Shown here one piece after another: positions 25,209-35,688 of a stretch of 64,000 bases of DNA. The DNA comes from Bordetella sp. FB-8. Its GTDB lineage: Bacteria > Pseudomonadota > Gammaproteobacteria > Burkholderiales > Burkholderiaceae_B. A model generated the notes under the pieces. It was not told the DNA's origin. It did not search any database and saw only the letters and a program-made list of their open reading frames with translations. Within the stretch, counting starts at the first letter, position 1. Every line of letters begins with the position of its first letter. The position numbers were made by a program, and so were the translations under genes. The stretch spans positions 124,001 through 188,000 of the forward strand of contig NZ_KB907784.1 in NCBI RefSeq assembly GCF_000382185.1, read 5' to 3'.

Positions 25209-26936
25209 ATGCATCACGCGGTTTTTCTGGTACGGCTGCGCCAAGCGTTGTTGAGCTCGATACTGGGCACGATGCTGAGTCTGGCCTGCCTGCCCGCCTG
25301 CGCTCAGGCACAGGGCACAGCGCCAGCGGCGGCATCGGGCGCCAGTGCGCTGGGTGCAGCGGCGCCGCAAGCGCAGCAACCCAAGGCGGCTGACCTGGAC
25401 ACATCCTTGCTGTCGCTGCTCGCCAGCGACAGCAGCGACGACAAAATCGCCGCGATCAACAAGCTGAGCAGCCTGTCCGACCCGCGCGCGGCAACGCTGC
25501 TCCAGGACCTGGCCGACGGCAACGTTTACGCCACGCCTGACAATAAGCTCTACATCAGCAATGACAATGGCGCCACCGGCAAAGACCCGCTGACGGGTGC
25601 GAGTCAGCCCATGCCCGACGGCTCGGACACACTGGTCATAAACAACCGCGTGCGCGGCGCCCTGGACGACGCCCGGGCAATCGCCCGACTGCACGCGCCC
25701 AGGGCGGCAGACAGGCTGGCCGCGGCCCAATTGCTGCAGCAGTCCGGCAACGAAGCGCTGCTGCCCATCGTGGATCAGGCCCTGCAGAAGGAAACCGATT
25801 CCAGCGTACATTCGGCTCTGCAAATCCTTCAGGCCCGCCTGCGGCTCTCGTCCAAGGACCCGGCCGTGCGCGCCGCCGCCGCACGCACGCTGGGCGCAAG
25901 CGGCAATGCGTCGTTTCGCCCCATGCTGCAGGCTCTGCTCCAAAAGAATTCCAACGGCAGCTATATCGAATCCGACGCCACGGTGCGCGCCGCTGCAGCC
26001 GCCGCGCTCGAACATATCGACCGGTACATGAAGATGATCGAATGGGCCGGCAACGTTTTCTACGGACTGAGCCTGGGCAGCGTGCTGCTCCTGGCGGCCC
26101 TGGGTCTGGCCATCACCTTCGGCTTGATGGGTATCATCAATATGGCGCACGGCGAACTGCTCATGATCGGCGCCTATGCCACCTATGTCGTGCAAACCAT
26201 TTTCCGACATTGGCTGCCAGGCTTGATGAACTGGTATGTGGTGGCCGCCCTGCCCGTGGCCTTCGTCGTCACGGCCTTGGTGGGCATGGTGCTGGAGCGC
26301 ACCGTGATCCGCTGGCTGTATGGCCGGCCTCTGGAAACCCTGCTGGCTACCTGGGGTATCAGCCTAATCCTGATGCAAGCCGTGCGCTCGATCTTCGGCG
26401 CACAGAACGTCGAAGTCTCCAACCCGAGCTGGATGTCCGGCGGCTTTAACCTGACGGACGGGCTGGTCATCACCTACAACCGCCTGGCCATCATCGTCTT
26501 CGCGCTGCTGGTGGTGTTTTTCGTGTGGCTGCTGCTCAATCACACGCGGCTGGGCCTGTTTGTTCGGGCCATCACGCAAAATCGCAGCATGGCCGACTGC
26601 GTGGGCGTACCCACGGGTCGCATCGACATGCTCGCTTTCGGTCTGGGTTCGGGCATCGCCGGCCTGGGGGGTGTGGCGCTGTCGCAATTGGGCAATGTAG
26701 GGCCGGCCCTGGGCCAGAGCTACATCGTCGACTCCTTCATGGTGGTGGTCCTGGGCGGCGTGGGCCAGTTGGCCGGCACCGTGATCGCCGGCCTGGGCCT
26801 GGGCTGGATCGACAAGTTCCTCGAACCGTACTCCGGCGCGGTCATGGCCAAAATCACCATCCTCGTTTTCATCGTGCTATTCATACAAAAGCGCCCGCAG
26901 GGCCTGTTTGCCCCCAAAGGCCGGAGTGCCGAATGA
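25209..26936 (+). CDS. urtB: Urea ABC importer, permease UrtB with N-terminal extension
   Basis: 575 residues. Residues 275-575 are a LivH-like permease (LGLAITFGLMGIINMAHGELLMIG; cytoplasmic loop RAITQNRSMADCVGVPTGR). Residues 1-270 are an exported-looking part: a signal-like hydrophobic segment, an Ala-rich stretch, then helical repeats (ATLLQDLADGNVY, AADRLAAAQLLQQSGNEALLP) resembling HEAT-type scaffolds. Proteobacterial UrtB proteins often carry this extension; its role is not established. A gap of 16 bases separates it from urtA. Confidence 0.93.
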   Translation: MHHAVFLVRLRQALLSSILGTMLSLACLPACAQAQGTAPAAASGASALGAAAPQAQQPKAADLDTSLLSLLASDSSDDKIAAINKLSSLSDPRAATLLQDLADGNVYATPDNKLYISNDNGATGKDPLTGASQPMPDGSDTLVINNRVRGALDDARAIARLHAPRAADRLAAAQLLQQSGNEALLPIVDQALQKETDSSVHSALQILQARLRLSSKDPAVRAAAARTLGASGNASFRPMLQALLQKNSNGSYIESDATVRAAAAAALEHIDRYMKMIEWAGNVFYGLSLGSVLLLAALGLAITFGLMGIINMAHGELLMIGAYATYVVQTIFRHWLPGLMNWYVVAALPVAFVVTALVGMVLERTVIRWLYGRPLETLLATWGISLILMQAVRSIFGAQNVEVSNPSWMSGGFNLTDGLVITYNRLAIIVFALLVVFFVWLLLNHTRLGLFVRAITQNRSMADCVGVPTGRIDMLAFGLGSGIAGLGGVALSQLGNVGPALGQSYIVDSFMVVVLGGVGQLAGTVIAGLGLGWIDKFLEPYSGAVMAKITILVFIVLFIQKRPQGLFAPKGRSAE

Positions 26937-26961
26937 CTCTCGCGCTCATCACATCGGCCGC

Positions 26962-26990
26962 CCCCCATGAAAGCCCTGGCTTTCCGGGGG
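26962..26990 (+). repeat. Hairpin between urtB and urtC
   Basis: CCCCC (26962-26966) and GAAAGCC (26969-26975) pair with GGCTTTC (26978-26984) and GGGGG (26986-26990), with a small mismatch. No U-tract follows, so it may modulate urtC expression or stability rather than terminate. Confidence 0.5.
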
Positions 26991-27009
26991 CGCACGAGCG
27001 GGGGCCGAA

Positions 27010-28173
27010 ATGACCACCGCCGCCGACCTCATGCGTCTGAACCGCCGGCAGCTGTTCCCGCCCAAGGTCTGGATCGCGCTCGTCATCGCCATTCTCGTCA
27101 TGGCTGCGCTGCCGGCGCTCAACCTGTTCTTGCCCGCGGGGTCTGCGCTGCATGTCTCGGACTACACCATCACGGTCTGCGGGCGTTTCATGTGCTATGC
27201 CATGGCCGCGCTGGCGCTGGACCTGGCGTGGGGCTATGCCGGCATCCTGTCGCTGGGCCATGGCCTTTTCTTCGCCCTGGGCGGCTATGCGCAGGGCATG
27301 TACCTGATGCGCGCCATCGGCCACGATGGCTCTTACCACAGCCACCTGCCCGATTTCATGGTGTTCCTGAACTGGAAGCACTATCCCTGGTACTGGGCCT
27401 TCACCGACCACTTTCTCTACGCCATGCTGCTGGTGGTGCTGGTGCCGGGCGCGCTGGCTTTCGTGTTCGGCTACTTCGCCTTCCGCTCGCGCATCAAGGG
27501 CGTGTACTTTTCCATCATCACCCAGGCGCTGACCTACGCCGCCATGCTGCTTTTCTTTCGCAATGAAACGGGCTTCGGCGGCAACAACGGATTCACCGAC
27601 TTCAAACGCATCCTGGGCTTTGACATCACCCAGCCCACCACGCGCGCAGCGCTCTTCTGGATTACGCTGGCCATATTGGTGCTGGCGCTCATCGTGGCCC
27701 GCTTGGTCACGCAATCCAAGCTCGGGCGCGTGCTGACCGGTGTGCGCGATGCCGAGAACCGGCTGCGCTTCCTGGGTTACGAACCGCTGGGCTTCAAGCT
27801 CTTTGTCTGGACGCTGTCGGCAATCCTGTGCGGCATCGCCGGCGCCCTGTACGTGCCGCAGATCGGCATCATCAACCCCAGCGAGATGTCCACCTCCAAC
27901 TCCATCGAGATGGTGATCTGGGTGGCGGCCGGCGGACGTGGCACGCTGATCGGGCCCATCATCGGCGCCGGCGTGATCAATAGTCTCAAGCTCTGGTTCA
28001 CCAGCGCCTTCCCTGATTACTGGCTGTATGCGCTGGGCCTGGTGTTCGTGCTGGTCACGCTGTTCCTGCCGCAAGGTATCGTCGGACTCGTGCGCCAGAT
28101 CGCCGCGCGCATCGGCCGCAAACGGATCCAGGACGAAAACCTTGGCGGCCAGAACGTGGAGCGCGTGAAATGA
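27010..28173 (+). CDS. urtC: Urea ABC importer, permease UrtC
   Basis: 387-residue LivM-like integral membrane protein with UrtC features: GYAGILSLGHGLFFALGGYAQGMYLM, KGVYFSIITQALTYAAMLLFF, NETGFGGNNGFTDFK, and cytoplasmic loop TGVRDAENRLRFLGYEP. The C-terminus is basic. It follows urtB after 73 bases containing a hairpin and overlaps urtD by ATGA. Confidence 0.96.
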   Translation: MTTAADLMRLNRRQLFPPKVWIALVIAILVMAALPALNLFLPAGSALHVSDYTITVCGRFMCYAMAALALDLAWGYAGILSLGHGLFFALGGYAQGMYLMRAIGHDGSYHSHLPDFMVFLNWKHYPWYWAFTDHFLYAMLLVVLVPGALAFVFGYFAFRSRIKGVYFSIITQALTYAAMLLFFRNETGFGGNNGFTDFKRILGFDITQPTTRAALFWITLAILVLALIVARLVTQSKLGRVLTGVRDAENRLRFLGYEPLGFKLFVWTLSAILCGIAGALYVPQIGIINPSEMSTSNSIEMVIWVAAGGRGTLIGPIIGAGVINSLKLWFTSAFPDYWLYALGLVFVLVTLFLPQGIVGLVRQIAARIGRKRIQDENLGGQNVERVK

Positions 28174-28958
28174 GCACGGACAACCGGCTGAACCCCGGTG
28201 GCCTGGACACCACCCACGGCGTCATCCTCTACCTGGAAGACATTACCGTCAGCTTCGACGGCTTCAAGGCCCTGAACAAGCTCACGCTGGACATCGGCGT
28301 GGGGGAACTGCGCTGCGTCATCGGCCCCAACGGCGCCGGCAAGACGACCATGATGGATGTCATCACCGGCAAGACGCGGCCTGCCTCGGGCCGCGCATTC
28401 TTCGGCCAGACCATGGACCTGACCGTGCTGTCCGAAGCACAGATCGCCCACCAGGGCATAGGTCGCAAGTTCCAGCGCCCCACGGTGTTCGAGAACCACA
28501 CGGTGTTCGAGAACCTCGAACTGGCCATGAAGACCGACAAGCGCGTCAAGCCCACCCTCTTCTCGCGCCTGAGCAGCGAACAGGCCGATCGTATCGCGCA
28601 GACGCTGGACCTGATCCGCCTGGGCCCGCTGGCCGGCAGGGTTTCGGGGCTGCTCTCGCACGGCCAGAAACAGTGGCTGGAGATCGGCATGCTGCTCATG
28701 CAGGAACCACGGCTCCTTCTGCTCGACGAACCCGTAGCCGGCATGACCGACGCCGAGACCGAGCGCACCGGCGAACTGCTCAACGCGTTGCACGGCAAGC
28801 ATTCGCTGATGGTGGTCGAGCACGACATGGATTTCGTCACGCAGATCGCCGGTGAAGGCAAGGTGACGGTCCTGCACGAAGGCTCGGTGCTGGCCGAAGG
28901 CCCCATGGCCGCAGTACAGGCCGACCCGCGCGTGGTCGAAGTCTATCTGGGCCGCTGA
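28170..28958 (+). CDS. urtD: Urea ABC importer, ATPase UrtD
   Basis: 262-residue ATPase with Walker A GPNGAGKTTMMDVITG, signature LSHGQKQWLEIGMLL and Walker B LLLLDEPVAGMTDAE. The LSHGQKQWLEIGM stretch is typical of UrtD rather than LivG. ATGA overlap with urtC; urtE follows after 15 bases. Confidence 0.96.
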   Translation: MSTDNRLNPGGLDTTHGVILYLEDITVSFDGFKALNKLTLDIGVGELRCVIGPNGAGKTTMMDVITGKTRPASGRAFFGQTMDLTVLSEAQIAHQGIGRKFQRPTVFENHTVFENLELAMKTDKRVKPTLFSRLSSEQADRIAQTLDLIRLGPLAGRVSGLLSHGQKQWLEIGMLLMQEPRLLLLDEPVAGMTDAETERTGELLNALHGKHSLMVVEHDMDFVTQIAGEGKVTVLHEGSVLAEGPMAAVQADPRVVEVYLGR

Positions 28959-28973
28959 ACGGGACGACACGAC

Positions 28974-29672
28974 ATGCTGGACGTAAAAGACATCAATCAG
29001 TATTACGGCGGCAGCCACACGCTGCGCGGCATATCGCTATCGCTTGCGCGCGGGGAGTGCCTGGCTCTGCTGGGCCGCAACGGCGTGGGCAAGACCACGC
29101 TGCTCAAGTGCTTGATGGGCGTGCTTCCAGTCGCGCGCGGCGGGATGGCCCTGGACGGCATCGACATCACCAGGCTCACCCCGCACCAGCGGGCCCACCT
29201 GGGCATGGCCTACGTTCCCCAGGGCCGCGAAATCTTCGCGCGCCTGACGGTCGAGGAAAACATCATCATGGGCATGGCCACCAAACCGGCCGCCAAGGCG
29301 CGGCGCATCAAGCAAGAGATCTTCGAACTTTTTCCCGTGCTCAAGTCCATGCTGGGCCGGCGTGGCGGCGACCTGTCCGGCGGCCAGCAGCAGCAATTGG
29401 CGATCGCGCGGGCGCTGGTGGCCGAACCCAAGCTCATCATCCTGGACGAGCCCACCGAAGGCATCCAGCCTTCCATCATCAAGGACATAGGCCGTGTGAT
29501 CCACATGCTGCGCCAGCGCGGCGACATCGGAATCCTGCTGTGCGAGCAGTATTTCGAGTTCGCCAAGGAGCTGGCGGACCAGTTCATCGTGCTGTCGCGC
29601 GGAGAAGTCGTGGCGCGGGGGGACCGCAGCCAGATCGACAGTGATGATGTACGCAAGCTTCTCTCGGTATGA
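28974..29672 (+). CDS. urtE: Urea ABC importer, ATPase UrtE
   Basis: 232-residue ATPase. N-terminal QYYGGSHTLRGISL, Walker A GRNGVGKTTLLKCLMG, signature LSGGQQQQLAIARAL and Walker B LIILDEPTEGIQPSIIKDIG are diagnostic for UrtE. Last importer gene; a 229-base gap with one small unassigned frame separates it from ureD. Confidence 0.97.
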   Translation: MLDVKDINQYYGGSHTLRGISLSLARGECLALLGRNGVGKTTLLKCLMGVLPVARGGMALDGIDITRLTPHQRAHLGMAYVPQGREIFARLTVEENIIMGMATKPAAKARRIKQEIFELFPVLKSMLGRRGGDLSGGQQQQLAIARALVAEPKLIILDEPTEGIQPSIIKDIGRVIHMLRQRGDIGILLCEQYFEFAKELADQFIVLSRGEVVARGDRSQIDSDDVRKLLSV

Positions 29673-29708
29673 TCCGCCTTGCGCCGCATCGCGGCCATCG
29701 TCAACGTA

Positions 29709-29852
29709 ATGCGCAAGCTGATGCAAACGGGCCGGCGCCCGCTTACGATAGGACTCATGTTCTCGCCGGACCATTCGACCATCGTCGTGCTGGCTTGCAT
29801 CGGCATCACGATCGCCGCCTTGAAAATGAAAAGCCACACGGATTTCCTCTAG
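29709..29852 (+). CDS. Possible 47-residue membrane peptide between urtE and ureD
   Basis: ATG at 29709 to TAG at 29852. The middle is hydrophobic (STIVVLACIGITIAALKM), long enough for one membrane helix, flanked by basic residues. No Shine-Dalgarno sequence is obvious and the product is not recognised. Could be a small membrane protein of the urea locus, a remnant, or chance. The remainder of the gap shows nothing. Confidence 0.25.
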   Translation: MRKLMQTGRRPLTIGLMFSPDHSTIVVLACIGITIAALKMKSHTDFL

Positions 29853-29901
29853 AGCGTCGGTCAAGTTGGCGTCTCTGATAAATAGGCAATATCGCACTGC
29901 A

Positions 29902-30831
29902 ATGCGCTCGATGCCTCAAGATCCTAGCCCCATGTGCCATGTCCGTGGCGCTGCGGTGCCGTCGCGCCCCGCCCAAGCCCCATCGCCAGACTCGGCGCAT
30001 GCGGACTGGCATGCCCGGCTACACCTGGGCTTTGCCCGCCGGGGGGAGCGCACCGTGCTGGCCGAACGCCACCACCACGGTCCGCTCACGGTGCAAAAGC
30101 CACTCTATCCGGAGGGCTACGACGTCTGCCACGCCGTGATCGTGCATCCCCCAGGCGGGCTGGCTGCGGGAGATCGGCTGCACATCGCACTGGACGTGCA
30201 GGCTGATGCCCGTGCGCTGCTCACCACGCCCGGGGCCACCAAGTGGTACCGGAATACGCCGGAGCGGCCCGCCAGCCAGACCCTAGACATTACCGTGCGG
30301 CAGGACGCCCGCCTGGACTGGCTGCCACTGGACAACATCTTTTTCGACCGCTGCCATGCCCACCAGCAATTGACCGTTCGCCTGTACGCCGGCGCCACGG
30401 CGCTGGGCTGGGATGCCGCGCTGCTGGGACGCCGCGCCAGCGGCGAAAACTGGAGCGATGCCAGCCTGCGCACTCGGACCCGCATCGTCGGAGCCGACGG
30501 CCGCCCGCTCTGGGAGGAGCGCCAGCACCTGCATAGTGCCAGCCCCATGCTCGCGGCCCCGCAAGGCCTGGACGGCCGGCCGGCTTATGGCACGCTGTGG
30601 GCCGCCGGGCCGGCCTGCACCCCCGAACTGGCCCAATCGCTGGCCGATTCGCTGCCTTTTGGCGACGCGCTGCGCGCAGGCGCCACCGCGCTACCCGGCG
30701 GGCTGATGCTGGTGCGCGCAGTGGCGCGCGAACCCGAATCCATGCAACAACTCTTCAAGCAGCTGTGGCTGCGGCTGCGGCCGCTGGTCCATGGCATTCC
30801 AGGCCGGGCGCTGCGCCTCTGGGCCACCTGA
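29902..30831 (+). CDS. ureD: Urease accessory protein UreD
   Basis: 309 residues from the ATG at 29902; other in-frame starts exist (TTG 29866, ATG 29911, ATG 29932) and none has a clear ribosome site. UreD/UreH features: LHLGFARRGERTVLAERHHHGPLTVQKPLYPEG and PPGGLAAGDRLHIALDV, then TTPGATKWYRN. It binds apo-urease and with UreF and UreG delivers CO2 and nickel to the active site. First gene of ureDABCEFG. Confidence 0.93.
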   Translation: MRSMPQDPSPMCHVRGAAVPSRPAQAPSPDSAHADWHARLHLGFARRGERTVLAERHHHGPLTVQKPLYPEGYDVCHAVIVHPPGGLAAGDRLHIALDVQADARALLTTPGATKWYRNTPERPASQTLDITVRQDARLDWLPLDNIFFDRCHAHQQLTVRLYAGATALGWDAALLGRRASGENWSDASLRTRTRIVGADGRPLWEERQHLHSASPMLAAPQGLDGRPAYGTLWAAGPACTPELAQSLADSLPFGDALRAGATALPGGLMLVRAVAREPESMQQLFKQLWLRLRPLVHGIPGRALRLWAT

Positions 30832-30867
30832 ATCCCGGCATTGATTCGTCCACTCGGTCGCTTCCCT

Positions 30868-31170
30868 ATGAAACTGACTCCGCGAGAAAAAGACAAACTG
30901 CTGATCTTCACCGCCGCGCTGCTGGCCGAGCGGCGCCGCGCGCGCGGTCTCAAGCTCAATCATCCCGAGGCCGTGGCCTATCTCAGCGCCGCGCTGATGG
31001 AAGGCGCGCGCGACGGCCGCAGCGTGGCCGAGCTGATGGACTACGGCGCCACGCTGCTCACGCGCGAGGACGTGATGCAGGGCGTGCCAGAAATGATCCC
31101 CGACGTGCAGATCGAGGCCACCTTTCCCGACGGCACCAAGCTGGTCACCGTGCATCACCCCATCGCCTGA
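30868..31170 (+). CDS. ureA: Urease gamma subunit
   Basis: 100 residues, the standard gamma-subunit length. It begins [23 protein letters not shown] and contains [23 protein letters not shown] and the end [14 protein letters not shown]. Part of the (alpha-beta-gamma)3 cytoplasmic urease. The ATG at 30868 is chosen from this conserved start; the frame is open slightly upstream. Confidence 0.97.
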   Translation: MKLTPREKDKLLIFTAALLAERRRARGLKLNHPEAVAYLSAALMEGARDGRSVAELMDYGATLLTREDVMQGVPEMIPDVQIEATFPDGTKLVTVHHPIA

Positions 31171-31194
31171 ACGCTTTAATCCAAAGGACGCGCC

Positions 31195-31500
31195 ATGATT
31201 CCCGGAGAAATTCTGCCGCTGGACGGCGAAATCGAACTCAACGCAGGTCGCACCACCTGCTCGGTGAGGGTCGCCAATACCGGCGACCGTCCCGTGCAGG
31301 TGGGTTCGCACTACCACTTCCATGAAGTCAACGCCGCACTGCAGTTCGACCGTGAAGCGGCGCGCGGCTTTCGCCTGAACATCACCGCCGGCACCGCCGT
31401 GCGCTTCGAACCCGGCCAGGCACGCACCGTGGAGCTGGTCGAACTCGCCGGCGAACGCACCGTCTACGGCTTTGCCGGCAAGATCATGGGGAAACTTTAA
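31195..31500 (+). CDS. ureB: Urease beta subunit
   Basis: 101 residues beginning [19 protein letters not shown], with the conserved [14 protein letters not shown] and [15 protein letters not shown] stretches. Structural subunit of urease. AAGGACGCGCC precedes the ATG. It ends two bases before the ureC ATG. Confidence 0.97.
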   Translation: MIPGEILPLDGEIELNAGRTTCSVRVANTGDRPVQVGSHYHFHEVNAALQFDREAARGFRLNITAGTAVRFEPGQARTVELVELAGERTVYGFAGKIMGKL

Positions 31501-31502
31501 TC

Positions 31503-33203
<1,701 letters not shown>

Positions 33204-33237
33204 ATTTGGCGTTGTCTTTATTTATAAACACCTGGAT

Positions 33238-33894
33238 ATGCTACGCATTGAAAAAATGATGGAAGGCAATGTCGCGGCGGCTCTGCGCAAGCGGGCGGCC
33301 TTGCTGACGCTGCCTTATGAAGACCGGTGCCGCAGCCGCCTGGCCGCGACGCTGGACGATGGGCGCGAGGCCGCCCTGTTCCTGCCACGCGGCACTATCC
33401 TGCGCCACGGCGCGATGCTCGTGGCGACCGATGGGACCTTGGTCCAAGTGGCCGCTGCCTCACAGCCTGTCATGCGCGTCGCCAGTCCCGATCCGCTTTT
33501 GCTGATGCGCGCCGCCTATCACCTGGGCAACCGCCACACGCCCGTGCAGATCGAGGTGGATGCCCTGCGGCTTGAGCACGATCCGGTGCTGCGGGACATG
33601 TTGCTGCGCCTGGGTGTGCAGGTAACCGAAGCGCTGGAGGCCTTCGACCCGGAAGGCGGCGCCTACGGCGGCGGACACAGGCATGGGCACGATGCGACAT
33701 ACGCGCAAGACCATGCCCTGGCGCAGGAGGCCTATGCGCATCGGCATGGGCACGGCCAGGAACACGCACATGGCCCGGACTGCGATCATGGTCACGATCA
33801 CGCGCATGATCATGATCCCGCGCACGATCATGATCACTCCCAAGACCATGACCACGACCGCCCACACAGCCATGGCCACGGACACAAGCACTGA
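33238..33894 (+). CDS. ureE: Urease nickel metallochaperone UreE with long His-rich tail
   Basis: 218 residues. The first 140 or so are the UreE peptide-binding and metal-binding domains ([40 protein letters not shown] with the dimer-interface His). Residues 147-218 form an Asp/His/Gly tail with 24 His. A His tail is common in UreE, but this one makes up a third of the protein; it probably stores or buffers nickel. The stop overlaps the ureF start (TGATG); the two are separate genes. Confidence 0.95.
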   Translation: MLRIEKMMEGNVAAALRKRAALLTLPYEDRCRSRLAATLDDGREAALFLPRGTILRHGAMLVATDGTLVQVAAASQPVMRVASPDPLLLMRAAYHLGNRHTPVQIEVDALRLEHDPVLRDMLLRLGVQVTEALEAFDPEGGAYGGGHRHGHDATYAQDHALAQEAYAHRHGHGQEHAHGPDCDHGHDHAHDHDPAHDHDHSQDHDHDRPHSHGHGHKH

Positions 33895-34604
33895 TGGCGT
33901 CCTGCGGCGATACCTCCACCGGCGCCCCGGCCCTGCGCGAGTTGGCGGCCCTGCTGCAGCTGGCCTCGCCTGCCTTGCCCATCGGCGCCTTCAGTTATTC
34001 GCAGGCGCTGGAAGCTGCAATCGACGCCGGCCTGGTCTCGGATGCCGAAAGCGCCCGGCGCTGGATCGCCTCGGGCCTGGACTTGCTGGCTGGCGGCGAC
34101 GCGGTTCTGCTGCTCAGGCAATGCCGCGCCTGGCACAGCCACGACATGGCCGCCGTGAGTCAGTGCAACGACACGCTCCTGGCCTGGCGTGAATCGTCCG
34201 AGCTGCGCCTGGAAACCGAGCAGATGGGCGGTTCGCTCGCGCGCCTGGCGCAAGACCTGCAATGGGGCGGTCCCGAGTTGCGCGCCCGGCTCGCCGAGCT
34301 GAAACCCATCGCGCTGCCGACCGCCTACGCTTATGCCGCCACGGCCCTGGGCATCGACGAGGTCCACGCGCTGACCGCATGGCTCTATTCCTGGCTGGAA
34401 AACCAGACGGCGGCCGCGCTCAAGGCCATTCCGCTGGGCCAGGTGGCCGGCCAGCGCATCCTGTACGGCCTGCGCGAGGCCGTCTCCCAGGCCGTGCAGC
34501 GCACCCGCGATTGCGCCGACGAAGACATCAGCACCTTCGCTCCCATGCTGGGAGTCTTGTCGTCCAGGCACGAGACGCAGTATTCGCGTCTTTTCCGTTC
34601 TTGA
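33894..34604 (+). CDS. ureF: Urease accessory protein UreF
   Basis: 236 residues with UreF motifs: [21 protein letters not shown] near the N-terminus, [15 protein letters not shown], and C-terminal [11 protein letters not shown]. It gates UreG activity in the UreD-UreF-UreG complex during nickel insertion. The ATG overlaps the ureE stop by one base. Confidence 0.95.
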   Translation: MASCGDTSTGAPALRELAALLQLASPALPIGAFSYSQALEAAIDAGLVSDAESARRWIASGLDLLAGGDAVLLLRQCRAWHSHDMAAVSQCNDTLLAWRESSELRLETEQMGGSLARLAQDLQWGGPELRARLAELKPIALPTAYAYAATALGIDEVHALTAWLYSWLENQTAAALKAIPLGQVAGQRILYGLREAVSQAVQRTRDCADEDISTFAPMLGVLSSRHETQYSRLFRS

Positions 34605-34615
34605 TCAACGAATCC

Positions 34616-35260
34616 ATGGATCATCATCCGATCATGCAAACACGCACCAAGAAGAACCCTCCCCTGCGCGTGGGCATCGGCGGCCCGGTCGGATCGGGCA
34701 AGACCACTCTGCTCGAAATGCTGTGCAAGGCCATGCGCGCCAAGTACGACCTGGTGGTCATCACCAACGACATCTACACCAAGGAAGACCAGCGCCTCTT
34801 GACCGTCGCGGGCGCCCTGCCGCCCGAGCGCATCATGGGCGTGGAAACCGGCGGCTGCCCCCATACCGCCATACGCGAAGACGCCTCCATCAATCTGCAC
34901 GCGGTCGAGGTCATGCTGGAGAAATTCCCCGATGCCGATATCGTTTTCATCGAATCCGGCGGCGACAACCTGGCCGCCACCTTCAGTCCGGAACTCTCCG
35001 ACCTCACGCTCTATGTGATCGATGTCGCCGGCGGCGAGAAAATCCCGCGCAAAGGCGGACCGGGCATCACCAAGAGCGACCTATTGATCGTCAACAAGAC
35101 CGATCTGGCCCCCCTGGTGGGCGCTTCGCTGAAAATCATGGAAGAAGACACCCAGCGCATGCGCGGCGCCAGGCCTTATGTGATGAGCGACATGAAGTCC
35201 AAGGCAGGGCTGGAGCGCATCGTCCAGTTCATCGAGGCCAAGGGCCTGCTGGAAGCCTGA
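34616..35260 (+). CDS. ureG: Urease accessory GTPase UreG
   Basis: 214-residue SIMIBI GTPase. P-loop [16 protein letters not shown], metal-binding CPH in [31 protein letters not shown] [16 protein letters not shown], and the guanine motif VNKTDLAP. Drives nickel transfer into urease. Start at 34616 (ATG), with an alternative ATG six codons later. No terminator is visible in the 15 bases before the convergent DUF934 gene. Confidence 0.97.
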   Translation: MDHHPIMQTRTKKNPPLRVGIGGPVGSGKTTLLEMLCKAMRAKYDLVVITNDIYTKEDQRLLTVAGALPPERIMGVETGGCPHTAIREDASINLHAVEVMLEKFPDADIVFIESGGDNLAATFSPELSDLTLYVIDVAGGEKIPRKGGPGITKSDLLIVNKTDLAPLVGASLKIMEEDTQRMRGARPYVMSDMKSKAGLERIVQFIEAKGLLEA

Positions 35261-35275
35261 CGGAAGGCGCCTTGC

Positions 35276-35662
35276 CTACTCGGATGCCGCGCGCCTGAAA
35301 TGCGGCAGCGGCTGCGACACGTCGCCCTGATAGAAACCCTTGAAACGCGTGAACTGGCGCTCAGCGTCGGCCAGGTCCGCGCCTTCGCTGAGCACGGCCA
35401 CATCGAAGCCGCAGCGTGCCATGTGTACGAGCTGGTCGATCAGCACATCGCCGGTGGCGCGGATCTCCCCCTTGAAGCCCTGGCGCTGGCGCAGCAGGCG
35501 CGCCTGGCTGAAGGCACGGCCGTCCGTGAACTTGGGAAAGCTCAGGTCGATGCGCTCCACGCCGGCCAGATCCAGCGCCAACGGATCGGCGTCGTTGGGC
35601 AGCGCGATGGCCTGGGAATCGTTGGCCGGCACCCGGTGCTCGGCGGCAGCGATGATTTTCAT
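35276..35662 (-). CDS. DUF934 protein, sulfite reductase partner
   Basis: 128 residues of the DUF934 family, recurrent next to CysI-type sulfite reductases in betaproteobacteria. Visible family features: VERIDLSFPKFTDGRAFSQARLLR and GEIRATGDVLIDQLVHMARCGFD. No catalytic motif is known. It follows the reductase gene after 26 bases in the same direction and is likely in one operon with it. Confidence 0.88.
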   Translation of the reverse strand: MKIIAAAEHRVPANDSQAIALPNDADPLALDLAGVERIDLSFPKFTDGRAFSQARLLRQRQGFKGEIRATGDVLIDQLVHMARCGFDVAVLSEGADLADAERQFTRFKGFYQGDVSQPLPHFRRAASE

Positions 35663-35688
35663 GGGATATCTCGCAGTGGAATCGCCGG

